Below, piece by piece: positions 56,846 through 64,000 of a DNA stretch of 64,000 nt. The translations under genes were made by a program, and so were the position numbers. The DNA is taken from assembly GCF_003233655.1 (NCBI RefSeq), contig NZ_CP029830.1, positions 174,501-238,500 on the forward strand, given 5' to 3'. This stretch comes from Azospirillum ramasamyi (GTDB lineage: Bacteria; Pseudomonadota; Alphaproteobacteria; Azospirillales; Azospirillaceae). The number at the start of each line of letters is the position of its first letter. The first letter of the stretch is position 1. The notes below the pieces were generated by a model. It ran no database searches. It was not told where the DNA came from and saw only the letters and a list, made by a program, of their open reading frames with translations.

Positions 56846-57893
56846 GTGGCTCCTTCCCCCGAGGCGCCAGCATCTCCCAGCCCAGCGGCTCCCCCCGGCG
56901 CAGGCGGCGGGCGGCGCGGCGGCCCAGCACCTCGGGCAGGTGTTTCGGCGCCATGCCGAAGCCAGGGCGGATGGAGCGGACATTGGCGGCGGTCAGCGGC
57001 TCCCCCGCCTCGACGTCGGCGACGACATAGAGCGAGCGGCGATAATCGCGCCCGCCGGCCTCACTGGGTTTCACCATGTAGTCGACGCGGCCCATGGCGG
57101 CGGTCGCCGTACGGACGGCCTCCGCCATCGCCTTGAATTCCGCCGGCTCCAGGGAAAAGGCGCTGTCCACCCCGCCGTCGGCGCGCGACAGGGTGAAATG
57201 CTTCTCGATCACCGTGGCGCCCATCACCGCGGCGGCGACCGGCACGGCGATGCCCTGGCTGTGATCGGACAGGCCGGCGGCGATGCCGCCGAAACTCTCC
57301 GCCAGATGCGGGATCGTCCGGAGATTGCACTCCTCCGGCGGCGTGGGATAGCCGCTGACGCAATGCAGCAGGGCCAGCGGCACGTCGCCGGCCGCCGCCA
57401 CCGCCTCCTCGATCTCGCCCAGCGTGGCGAGGCCGGTGGAGATGATCAGCGGCCTGCCCGACCGCGCGGCGCGGCGGATCAGCGGCAGATCGATCAGCTC
57501 GAAGGACGCGATCTTGAAGGCCGGCGCGTCCAGCTCCTCCAGCAGTTCGACGGCGGTCTCGTCGAAGGGGGAGCTGAAGATTGTCAGCCCCAGCGCCCGC
57601 GCCCGCTCGAACAGCGGCGCATGCCACTCCCACGGGGTGTGAGCCTCGCGGTAGAGGTCGTGCAGGGTGCGTCCGCCCCACAGCCCGCCCTCCAGCCGGA
57701 AGCCGGGACCGTCATGGGCGATGGTGATGGTGTCGGCGGTGTAGGTCTGCAGCTTGACCGCATCGGCCCCCGCCTCCTTCGCCGCATCCACCAGCGCCAG
57801 GGCGCGGCCCAGGTCGCCGTTGTGGTTGCCCGACATCTCCGCGATCAGATAGGGCGGATGCCCCTGCCCGATCGGCCGGCCGGCGATGGACAT
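56838..57893 (-). CDS. pseI: Pseudaminic acid synthase-like enzyme
   Basis: A 351-residue NeuB-family synthase that condenses phosphoenolpyruvate with a 6-carbon sugar to a nine-carbon acid. It has AEMSGNHNGDLGRALALVDA, GADAVKLQTYTADTITI, KIASFELIDLPLIR, LLHCVSGYPTPPEE, GLSDHSQG, IEKHFTLSRADGGVDSAFSL, and a C-terminal SAF domain (RSLYVVADVEAGEPL). The AEMSGNHN form is typical of PseI over NeuB. ATG at 57893 is chosen; a GTG at 57938 is possible. The rest of the Pse path (PseB, C, H, G) is not in the window. Known role: flagellin glycosylation, often essential for motility. Confidence 0.88.
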   Translation of the reverse strand: MSIAGRPIGQGHPPYLIAEMSGNHNGDLGRALALVDAAKEAGADAVKLQTYTADTITIAHDGPGFRLEGGLWGGRTLHDLYREAHTPWEWHAPLFERARALGLTIFSSPFDETAVELLEELDAPAFKIASFELIDLPLIRRAARSGRPLIISTGLATLGEIEEAVAAAGDVPLALLHCVSGYPTPPEECNLRTIPHLAESFGGIAAGLSDHSQGIAVPVAAAVMGATVIEKHFTLSRADGGVDSAFSLEPAEFKAMAEAVRTATAAMGRVDYMVKPSEAGGRDYRRSLYVVADVEAGEPLTAANVRSIRPGFGMAPKHLPEVLGRRAARRLRRGEPLGWEMLAPRGKEPHG

Positions 57894-58002
57894 GGGAGGA
57901 CGAGTCTTGGTGGGATGAGCGGGAACGGCGTTCGGCACGGGTCGGCTTTCCAACGGGAAACGGGGCGGCTGGATCAGTCTTCCACGAAAACGTGAAGGAA
58001 GG

Positions 58003-59601
58003 TTAATTCGTGCCGGCGCGTTCGGCGCGCAGGATCTCCCGTGCCTCCTCGCCATAGGCCAGAAGCCGCTCGACGCAGCGGCGCCGGTCGCCGATCACGG
58101 TGAAGCGGTTCTTGGCGGCGACGGCGGCGGCGGCATGGGCGGCGGCGTCCGTGGCGAGGGTCACGGCGCGCTCCAGATAGGCGCCGGCATCCGCCACGCA
58201 GAAGTCCGGACCGGAGACGCTGGCGCCGTCGCCCCAGCCATAGGTGACCACCGGCACCCCCTCCGCCAGGGCATAGGCGGCGCTGCCCCCGCCGCCCTGC
58301 CGCGGCGGGTTGAGGAAAACGCGGCAGCGGCCGTAGAGCGCCCGGATATCGGGAACATGCCCGAGGCAGCGCATGCGCTCCACATTGCGCAGCGGAGCGA
58401 GACGCTTCGGCAGATCCCGCACCTCGCCGGCGAAGACCAGCGCGGCGCCGGGACAACGGTCCAGGATTTCGTCGAACAGCGCCAGCATCTCCGCATTCAC
58501 CTCATTGGCCAGGCGGTTGCCGACCACCACGAACAGCGCCGTGCCGTGGGGAAAGCCGGTCTCGACCCGGACGCCGTCGGACGGCGGCGGCGTGAAGCCG
58601 AAGGTGAAGGGGCGGAAACGGCGGGCGAAGGGCGCCCGGTACAGCGCGGGGATCGAGCGGGTGTGGTCCTCCTCCTCATATCCCAGCACGATGGGCGCCA
58701 GCGACAGCGTGATGCCCGAACTGGTTGGGATCGACACCACCGGCCGGGCGCCCGCATCGGCGAACAGATCCGCGACGATGTTCGACCCGCCGAACGAGAC
58801 GATCAGGTCGGGATCGTAGCCGTCGATGGTCTCGACGATCACAGCCAGCTTGCTCCGGCTGAATGCCGGTTCGGTGAACGAGGCGACCTTGACCTGCCGG
58901 CCGAACATCCTCAACGCGAAGACGCCCTCCAGGTTGGTCGCCATATCCGCCACCATTGGCGGGATGAAGACGCTCTCCACCCGGTTCGGCAGACCGTTGA
59001 CGTTGATGATGGCGACGTCCAGCCCGAACTCGTCCTGCATGCGGGCGGCGAAGTCGAAGCAGTCGCGGGTCGGCTGGTGGCCCTGGTTGGTGAACTGGTT
59101 GGTCACGACCGCCACCCGGCGGATCGGTCCGTCGCGCAGGGGCGCCGCGGCCGGTGTCAGTTCCCAACGCCGCGCCAGCTGCCTGACCATCGCGGTGTAA
59201 TAGCGAAACAGATCGCAAGCCACGAAGCTCGCCTGCTTTTCCCCGTGGGCCATCCCCAGGAACAGCTGCCGCATCATGCACCAGTGGACGGAATGCAGCA
59301 CCACCGGATCGGCGCTGTCGCCCCCCAGTATCAGGTAATGCAGGATCCGCTCGTAGTGGTAAAGGTCGCCGGTCAGCAGGAACAGGACCGAGCGCAGACG
59401 GATCGTGTCGTTCGACGGCGCCTCGCGCTCCAGCCTGTCAGCCAGCGCCAGCCGGCTGTCCAGGTCGAGGTCGCGGCGCAGCTCTTCGCAGAGCGCGGTG
59501 AAGCGGTTGATCCTGTCCGCATCGAACTGCCGGTCGGTCAGGAAGACCATCAGCGCGTCGGCCGCCGCGGACAGGCGGTCGGACGGACCAGTTTCCGGCA
59601 T
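58003..59601 (-). CDS. GT-B glycosyltransferase, possible flagellin sugar transferase
   Basis: A 532-residue protein. An N-terminal helical part (~1-150) precedes a GT-B core: VAVVTNQFTNQGHQPTRDC, IVSFGGSNIVADLF, and the donor lobe GFPHGTALFVVVGNRL, MRCLGHVPDIRALYGRCRVF, GGGSAAYALAEGVPVVTYGW. The donor lobe resembles GT4/GT41-type enzymes. It stands first in the minus-strand series that includes PseI and the CMP transferase, and could transfer the nonulosonic acid to flagellin (the role of Maf proteins elsewhere, to which it shows no clear likeness). It is divergent from a small plus-strand gene. Confidence 0.75.
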   Translation of the reverse strand: MPETGPSDRLSAAADALMVFLTDRQFDADRINRFTALCEELRRDLDLDSRLALADRLEREAPSNDTIRLRSVLFLLTGDLYHYERILHYLILGGDSADPVVLHSVHWCMMRQLFLGMAHGEKQASFVACDLFRYYTAMVRQLARRWELTPAAAPLRDGPIRRVAVVTNQFTNQGHQPTRDCFDFAARMQDEFGLDVAIINVNGLPNRVESVFIPPMVADMATNLEGVFALRMFGRQVKVASFTEPAFSRSKLAVIVETIDGYDPDLIVSFGGSNIVADLFADAGARPVVSIPTSSGITLSLAPIVLGYEEEDHTRSIPALYRAPFARRFRPFTFGFTPPPSDGVRVETGFPHGTALFVVVGNRLANEVNAEMLALFDEILDRCPGAALVFAGEVRDLPKRLAPLRNVERMRCLGHVPDIRALYGRCRVFLNPPRQGGGGSAAYALAEGVPVVTYGWGDGASVSGPDFCVADAGAYLERAVTLATDAAAHAAAAVAAKNRFTVIGDRRRCVERLLAYGEEAREILRAERAGTN

Positions 59602-59770
59602 CGTAAGGACCTTTCAACTGCGGACAGCCTTCCCGTGTGTACCGCCGCCGCAACCGGCCGCGCAAGCGGGCTTTGCCGGAAGGAAAGGCTCCATCCCTCA
59701 TGCCGCGGCGCAGCAGAAGTCGTTGCGCCGCAAGCGGGAATGCGACACACTCGACAAAGACCATAATTTT

Positions 59771-60004
59771 ATGATGGATTTTTCCATGGCTGGTTTCGAC
59801 AGCGCCGCCGGTCCGGCCGGCGTGGTGACCGGACTGATCGAGAAGGCCGCGGCGGAGTTGGACACGATGTCCGATGCCGCGGGCGAGATCGCGCCGGAAG
59901 TCGGCGATCTCACCGGCATCCTGGTGGAGGCGCAACGCGTCGCCGACCGCGCCGCGCTGGATCTGCGCCGGCTGGCCCGAAAGGTGCCGCGCGCGGCGGA
60001 CTGA
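59771..60004 (+). CDS. Small hypothetical helical protein
   Basis: A 77-residue protein with two helices (AAGPAGVVTGLIEKAAAELD; DLTGILVEAQRVADRAALDL) and no recognised family. ATG codons at 59771, 59774 and 59786 compete, and none has a clear ribosome site. An A/T-rich block (59755-59780) lies just before it and may be its promoter. It is convergent with the pentapeptide gene. Confidence 0.5.
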   Translation: MMDFSMAGFDSAAGPAGVVTGLIEKAAAELDTMSDAAGEIAPEVGDLTGILVEAQRVADRAALDLRRLARKVPRAAD

Positions 60005-60021
60005 CACGGCGTGCCGCCCGC

Positions 60022-61317
60022 CTACAGCTTCAGACCGGCGACCCCATCCAGGATCGCCCCCTCGGCCAGTGCGCGGCGCTCCAGCTTGGCGCCGAACAGC
60101 TTGGCGCCGGTCAAGTCGGTGCGGGCGAGGTCGCAGCCGCGCAGGTTGGCGAAGGAAAGGTCGGCGTTGCCCAGATTGACCGAACGCAGGCAGGCGCCGC
60201 TGAGGTCGGCGTAGCGCAGCTTGGCCCCCGACAGGTCGGCCGGGCGGGAGCGCTGCTCGTCGAACACCAGAGGCCGCAGGTTGACGTTGCGCAGGTTGGC
60301 GTTGTTCAGCTTGGCGTGGCGCAGGCTGATGCCGCGCAGGTCGCCGTCGGCGAGGCTGGCGCCGCGCAGGTCCGACTTGTCCAGCACCGCCGCCTGCAAC
60401 TGAACGCCCGACAGGTCCAGGCCGTAGAGCGTCGCACCCTGCGCCCGCAGCATGGTCAGGCACATGTGGGCTAGCGACGGCGCATGACGCAGGTCGAATC
60501 CCGACAGGTCGAGCATCGCGCCCTGCGCCCCGCTCGATCCCACCCAGGCCATATGGTCGGCCAGCAGATCCTCCAGCGACCGCCCCAACTCCGCCACCAC
60601 GCGGCCGACCGGCTTGTCGGTCAGCGCCTCTTCCACGTCGGCGTCGGTCAGGTCGGTCATCACCATGGTGGCGCCGGTCAGCACGGCCCCGCGCAGGCAG
60701 GCGCCGCGCAGATCGGCGCCGGACAGGTCGGCGCCCTCCATGTTGGAACCGGTGAAGTTGGCGCCGCGCATGGTGGCCCGCACCAGCTTGCAGCCGCGCA
60801 TCACCGCATCGGAAAAGTCGGTGTGGATGGCCATGACGCCCGACATCCGGGCGTTGGTCAGGTTGGCCCCGGACAGATCCGCGCCGTCGGCCTCCGCCGG
60901 GCTGGCGTCGATCTGCACCATGTGCAGATGGCCGGAGCGGTCCTTCTCGGCCAGGGAGCCGTCGCGCAGATCCGCTTCGAACAGGTTGGCGCCGACCAGG
61001 ATGGCGCCGCGCAGACAGGCGCCGCGCAGGTCGGCCTTGATGAGGCTGGCGCCGTCGAAATTCGCCTGCCGCAGATCGGCGACGAAGAAGGAGGCGCAGT
61101 CCAGCCGCGCCCCCGCCAGATTGGCGCCGCGCAGCCCGGCCCCGACGAAATCCGCATGGGCCAGATCCCGGCCCGACAGATCGAGCCCGGACAGATCGCA
61201 GAAGGACAGGTTGGCGCGCGCGCCGCCCATCCGGGCATTGCGGAACATCTCGTGCCGCCGCACCGCCTGATCGAGCTGCGTCTGGTCGAGACGCTTGAGC
61301 GTGCGATTCTGCACCAT
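60022..61317 (-). CDS. Pentapeptide-repeat protein
   Basis: A 431-residue protein made of A(D/N)LXX repeats that form right-handed quadrilateral beta-helices. There are three blocks: ~35-105, ~140-215 and ~265-425, separated by non-repeat spacers (GSLAEKDRSGHLHMVQIDAS; TDADVEEALTDKPVGRVVAE). The central spacer (~215-260; LGRSLEDLLADHMAWVG) is helical. There is no signal peptide or membrane segment. Family roles range from gyrase protection to unknown structural functions, and nothing here decides between them. AAAGGGAG lies upstream of the start. Confidence 0.85.
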   Translation of the reverse strand: MVQNRTLKRLDQTQLDQAVRRHEMFRNARMGGARANLSFCDLSGLDLSGRDLAHADFVGAGLRGANLAGARLDCASFFVADLRQANFDGASLIKADLRGACLRGAILVGANLFEADLRDGSLAEKDRSGHLHMVQIDASPAEADGADLSGANLTNARMSGVMAIHTDFSDAVMRGCKLVRATMRGANFTGSNMEGADLSGADLRGACLRGAVLTGATMVMTDLTDADVEEALTDKPVGRVVAELGRSLEDLLADHMAWVGSSGAQGAMLDLSGFDLRHAPSLAHMCLTMLRAQGATLYGLDLSGVQLQAAVLDKSDLRGASLADGDLRGISLRHAKLNNANLRNVNLRPLVFDEQRSRPADLSGAKLRYADLSGACLRSVNLGNADLSFANLRGCDLARTDLTGAKLFGAKLERRALAEGAILDGVAGLKL

Positions 61318-61378
61318 GGCGCTGTGAACTCCCTTTCAGGCGCCAGTTTGGCAGCGTCCGGCTTCAGAAAGGGTTAAT

Positions 61379-63640
61379 TCAGGCCACCGATTGGTCTTCC
61401 AGCCTCTGTTCGCCGTCCGCCGGCCGGCCGGCCGGCCGTTCCGACAGGATGGCGGCGATGGCGTCCCGCAGATCGTCCGGCGTCACCGGCTTGTGCAGCA
61501 GGCGGCAGCCGGTCGCCACCGCGTCGCGGATGCGCTCCGGCGCGGTATCGCCGGTCAGGATGAGGCCCGGCACGGCACGGCCCAGCCGCTCGCCGATCTT
61601 CGTCACCGTCTGGACGCCGGTATAACGGCCGGGAAGGCGGAAGTCGCTGACGACCATGTCCGGATCGGGCGCCTGCCCGGCGCTTCCCGCGAACAGGGCG
61701 AGCGCCGACTCGCCGTCGACCGCGTCGATCACGCGGTGCCCCCAGCTTTCCAGCAGCAGGCGCACGGCGTCGCGCTGGACCGGGTCGTCCTCCACCACCA
61801 GGATCAGCCGGTCGCCGGTTTCGGCCGGGGCGGCGTCCTGCACCGTCACCGGCGCCTGCAGCCGCTCGGTTCCCACCACCGGCACATTGACGGCGAAGAC
61901 CGAACCGCGCCCGGGAAGCGACCGCACCTCCAGCGCATGACCCAGCAGCGCCGCCTTGCGCCGCACCTTGGCGAGGCCGAGCCCCAGCCCCTGCCGGCGG
62001 TCGCGCTCGGGATTGCCGAGCTGCACGAAGTCCTCGAAGATGTTGTCCAGCTGTTCGGGCGGAATGCCGGCACCGGTGTCCCACACCTCGATGCGCAGCC
62101 AGCGCCCCCGGTGCCGGCAACCGATGGTGACGCGTCCGGCCTCGGTGAAGCGGATGGCGTTGCGCACCAGATCGCCCAGCATGCGGGTCAGCAGCGTCCG
62201 GTCGGTGCGGATCACCATCCGGGCCGGCATCGCGCGCAGTTCCAGCCCCTTTTCCTCCGCCATCCCGCGGAACTCGTTCACCAGATCCTCGAGCACGGCG
62301 GACACCGGCACGTCGGCCAGCTGCGGCCGCACCACGCCGGCATCCAGCGTCGCCACCTCCAGCAGGGCATGCAGCAGCTTCTCGCCGGCATCCAGCGCCT
62401 CGCCCATCTTCTCGGCGATTCCGCGGTCGCGGGGGTCGGCCAGGCGTTCCATCAGAATGTGATGAAACAGCCGCAATGCCTGGAAAGGCTGGCGCAAATC
62501 ATGGTTGGCAGCGGACAGGAAGCGGCCCTTGGCCTGGTTCGCCCGCTCCTTCTCCTCCAGCGCCCGGCTCAACTTCAGATTGGCGGAGCTGAGGGCGGCC
62601 GTGCGCTCCTCCACGCGCTGTTCGAGCTGGGCATTCGCCAGTTCAAGCTGGGCGTTGGCGTTCGTCAGCGCGTCGCGGGCGGCGGCCTCGCGCCGCAGAC
62701 TGGCCATTCCCAACAGGGACAGCGCGGCGAGCGCCGCGATACCGGCGGCGACCACGACCAGACCGCGCTCCATCCGGGTATACCACGGCGCCAGCACGGC
62801 AGACTGCGATATCGCCACCGCCGACAGGACCGGCAGGCGCGTCATCCGCTTCAAACCGAGGATCGACCGCTCTCCACCGACCGTCCACTCCGCCTCCACC
62901 TGCTCCGCACCCGGCTCCAGCCGGGGTAATATGCCGAGCGATCCGGCGGCATCCCCGGCGAGCCGCACACCATCCGGCCGGTACAACCCGACATGGCGCT
63001 GAGGATCGTCGGCGAAGGCGTTCAACAGGGACGTCAGGGCCGATACCGGCACCGCGACCAGCAGCGCGCCCTCGAGAGCGCCCGTCACGCCGTGGATGCG
63101 GCGGACAAGGAGAATGGAGGGCTGGCCGGCCATGTGACCGGCAGCCGCCTGGATCGCATGTTCGTCATCCGGCGGCAGGGGACGGAGCAGCAGGGACAGG
63201 CCGTCGGCTGTCTCGGGCTCGGCAAAGGCGACGGAGGGGCCGAACCGCACCGATCCGTCGGCGGCGATCAGGGTCATGCGGCCGAAACGTTCCACCGCCA
63301 TCGCTTCGGTAAGGCTGCGCTCGGCCCAGGCCCCGATGCCGCGACCATCCATGCGGCCGGCGACGCGCTCCAGCAGATTGACGCTCGATTCCAGCACGCC
63401 GCGCGCATGGCTGTCGAACAGGACCGCGGTCCGCCGCGCATGCTCTTCGGCGCGTTCCAGCGTATCCCGGTAATCGAGCACCGTCACGGCCGCCCAGGAA
63501 GCGGTCCCGAGAAGCGCCAGCGTCGTGCACAGGACGGTCAGCAGCGCACGGGGCGAAGAGGCTATCCCGCGCAGAAGCTTGGAAGTGGGCGACCGGCTGT
63601 CGGCGGCTCCCTCGGGAGATGGCATGCGGAACTCGGACAT
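61379..63640 (-). CDS. Hybrid sensor histidine kinase with receiver domain
   Basis: A 753-residue membrane kinase. TM1 (~33-53), periplasmic sensor of the double-Cache type (~54-285), TM2 (~290-312), coiled coil (~318-370), HisKA with His380 in SAANHDLRQPFQALRLF, HATPase (~485-600; GDLVRNAIRFTEAG, VWDTGAGIPPEQL, QGLGLGLAKVRR) and a C-terminal receiver (~620-740) with phospho-acceptor Asp666 in MVVSDFRLPG. NHDLRQP-type kinases pass phosphate back from receiver domains, so it may control an orphan regulator such as that at 11.5 kb, though distance makes this a guess. Confidence 0.9.
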   Translation of the reverse strand: MSEFRMPSPEGAADSRSPTSKLLRGIASSPRALLTVLCTTLALLGTASWAAVTVLDYRDTLERAEEHARRTAVLFDSHARGVLESSVNLLERVAGRMDGRGIGAWAERSLTEAMAVERFGRMTLIAADGSVRFGPSVAFAEPETADGLSLLLRPLPPDDEHAIQAAAGHMAGQPSILLVRRIHGVTGALEGALLVAVPVSALTSLLNAFADDPQRHVGLYRPDGVRLAGDAAGSLGILPRLEPGAEQVEAEWTVGGERSILGLKRMTRLPVLSAVAISQSAVLAPWYTRMERGLVVVAAGIAALAALSLLGMASLRREAAARDALTNANAQLELANAQLEQRVEERTAALSSANLKLSRALEEKERANQAKGRFLSAANHDLRQPFQALRLFHHILMERLADPRDRGIAEKMGEALDAGEKLLHALLEVATLDAGVVRPQLADVPVSAVLEDLVNEFRGMAEEKGLELRAMPARMVIRTDRTLLTRMLGDLVRNAIRFTEAGRVTIGCRHRGRWLRIEVWDTGAGIPPEQLDNIFEDFVQLGNPERDRRQGLGLGLAKVRRKAALLGHALEVRSLPGRGSVFAVNVPVVGTERLQAPVTVQDAAPAETGDRLILVVEDDPVQRDAVRLLLESWGHRVIDAVDGESALALFAGSAGQAPDPDMVVSDFRLPGRYTGVQTVTKIGERLGRAVPGLILTGDTAPERIRDAVATGCRLLHKPVTPDDLRDAIAAILSERPAGRPADGEQRLEDQSVA

Positions 63641-63888
63641 TTTATGCGATGACCCGGCCGGGTCAGGCCGGCGCCGGCAGGACCGGCGGAACCTGCCGGC
63701 GCCCCACCGACGGCAGCGGCTTCGGATGCATAGGGATCATCAGAGAACGGTCCTCGACAATGGTGTAGGCAGGCTGCCATCCGACTGGAACGGGCAATCA
63801 AACGTCCAGCTGAAGAAAGCCAATCCCGACAAGGTGAGGCTTACGATTTCCCAAATGCTCGGCCATCAAACCGGTGGAGCATCACCCA
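63641..63888. other. Intergenic region upstream of the hybrid kinase
   Basis: It has no firm gene. It holds a perfect 12-bp inverted repeat (63670-63681 with 63692-63703, 10-base loop). A minus-strand frame from a TTG at 63797 (or ATG at 63740) to 63663 reads GWQPAYTIVEDRSLMIPMHP and could be a 44-residue protein or a gene remnant; I cannot support it further. The right part is clearly A/T-richer than the rest of the window. Confidence 0.35.
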
Positions 63889-63984
63889 ATGGATGAGTTC
63901 TTTCGGAACAATAGCTTAGCTCAACCGGACGAGGGAACAATATCACAGGAGGAAATGCAGCGCGATCCGCCTTGGCGACTATGA
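63889..63984 (+). CDS. Possible 31-residue leader ORF at right edge
   Basis: ATG at 63889 opens a short frame ending MQRDPPWRL at 63984. A strong AGGAGG (63947-63952) lies inside it. A second ATG at 63981 overlaps its stop (ATGA) and continues past the window as MTILIT. The overlap suggests coupling of a short upstream ORF to a downstream gene. A/T content is higher than in the neighbours. This could equally be chance. Confidence 0.3.
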   Translation: MDEFFRNNSLAQPDEGTISQEEMQRDPPWRL

Positions 63985-64000
63985 CCATCCTCATAACCCG

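Noticed and set aside
56099..57893. Sialic acid (NeuAc) pathway
   Set aside because: The synthase reads closer to PseI than NeuB and no NeuC/NeuD-like gene is adjacent. Flagellar context also favours a pseudaminic-type sugar, though legionaminic acid is not excluded.

Overview
High-GC chromosomal or chromid DNA of an alphaproteobacterium, most likely an Azospirillum-like member of the Rhodospirillales. The grounds are the FlbT-type flagellin regulator beside a flagellin gene, strong sigma-54 flagellar promoters, EcfG-type (GGAAC-N16/17-GTT) stress promoters, and gene families such as DUF1491 and PaaI/PaaG-like acyl-CoA enzymes. This placement is inferred from gene content. No rRNA, tRNA, CRISPR array, transposase or prophage gene was found.

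Layout. (1) 1-1.4 kb: the 3' part of an MBOAT O-acyltransferase joined in frame to RTX-type repeats. (2) 1.6-10.5 kb: a trehalose/malto-oligosaccharide locus with a maltokinase-TreZ-MalQ triple fusion followed by TreY, behind a probable stress-sigma promoter. (3) 10.6-14.4 kb: a secreted Gly/Ser-rich protein, a stand-alone response regulator, a PaaI thioesterase/PaaG-like pair and a glutathione transferase. (4) 14.5-17.8 kb: a GNAT, ATP-grasp and phosphoesterase operon of unknown product. (5) 17.9-22.0 kb: a periplasmic 5'-nucleotidase-like protein that has lost its catalytic residues, translationally coupled to a membrane histidine kinase; this is a candidate two-protein sensor. (6) 22.1-30.5 kb: DUF1491, a TPR-glycosyltransferase and a sigma-54-driven flgE-flgK-flgL block. 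(7) 30.6-36.2 kb: an orphan TRAP binding protein, a GH13 glucosidase, and a pseudokinase facing a PP2C phosphatase.

(8) 36.4-59.6 kb: a large flagellar and flagellin-modification region. It holds small flagellar proteins (FlgC-like, YjfB-like, FlaG-like), four further TPR proteins (two with paired GT domains, one with a methyltransferase), a DUF465 protein, FlbT and the flagellin. It continues with a compact KAS III/FabG/AMP-ligase/ACP/hydrolase/ACP operon, a CMP-sugar transferase, a pseudaminic-acid-synthase-like enzyme and a glycosyltransferase. The flagellin has a sigma-54 promoter preceded by four 15-bp palindromes spaced 21, 21 and 18 bp, placed like enhancer-binding-protein sites. (9) 59.8-64 kb: a small unknown protein, a pentapeptide-repeat protein, a hybrid histidine kinase and an A/T-richer right edge with a possible new operon start.

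How it fits together: hook, junction and filament proteins are made under sigma-54 control. FlbT probably tunes flagellin translation. TPR-linked transferases, a nonulosonic-acid branch and a mini acyl-chain pathway probably decorate the filament. The acyl pathway next to the sugar pathway, the catalytically dead nucleotidase coupled to a kinase, and the pseudokinase/PP2C pair are the parts least like textbook systems.
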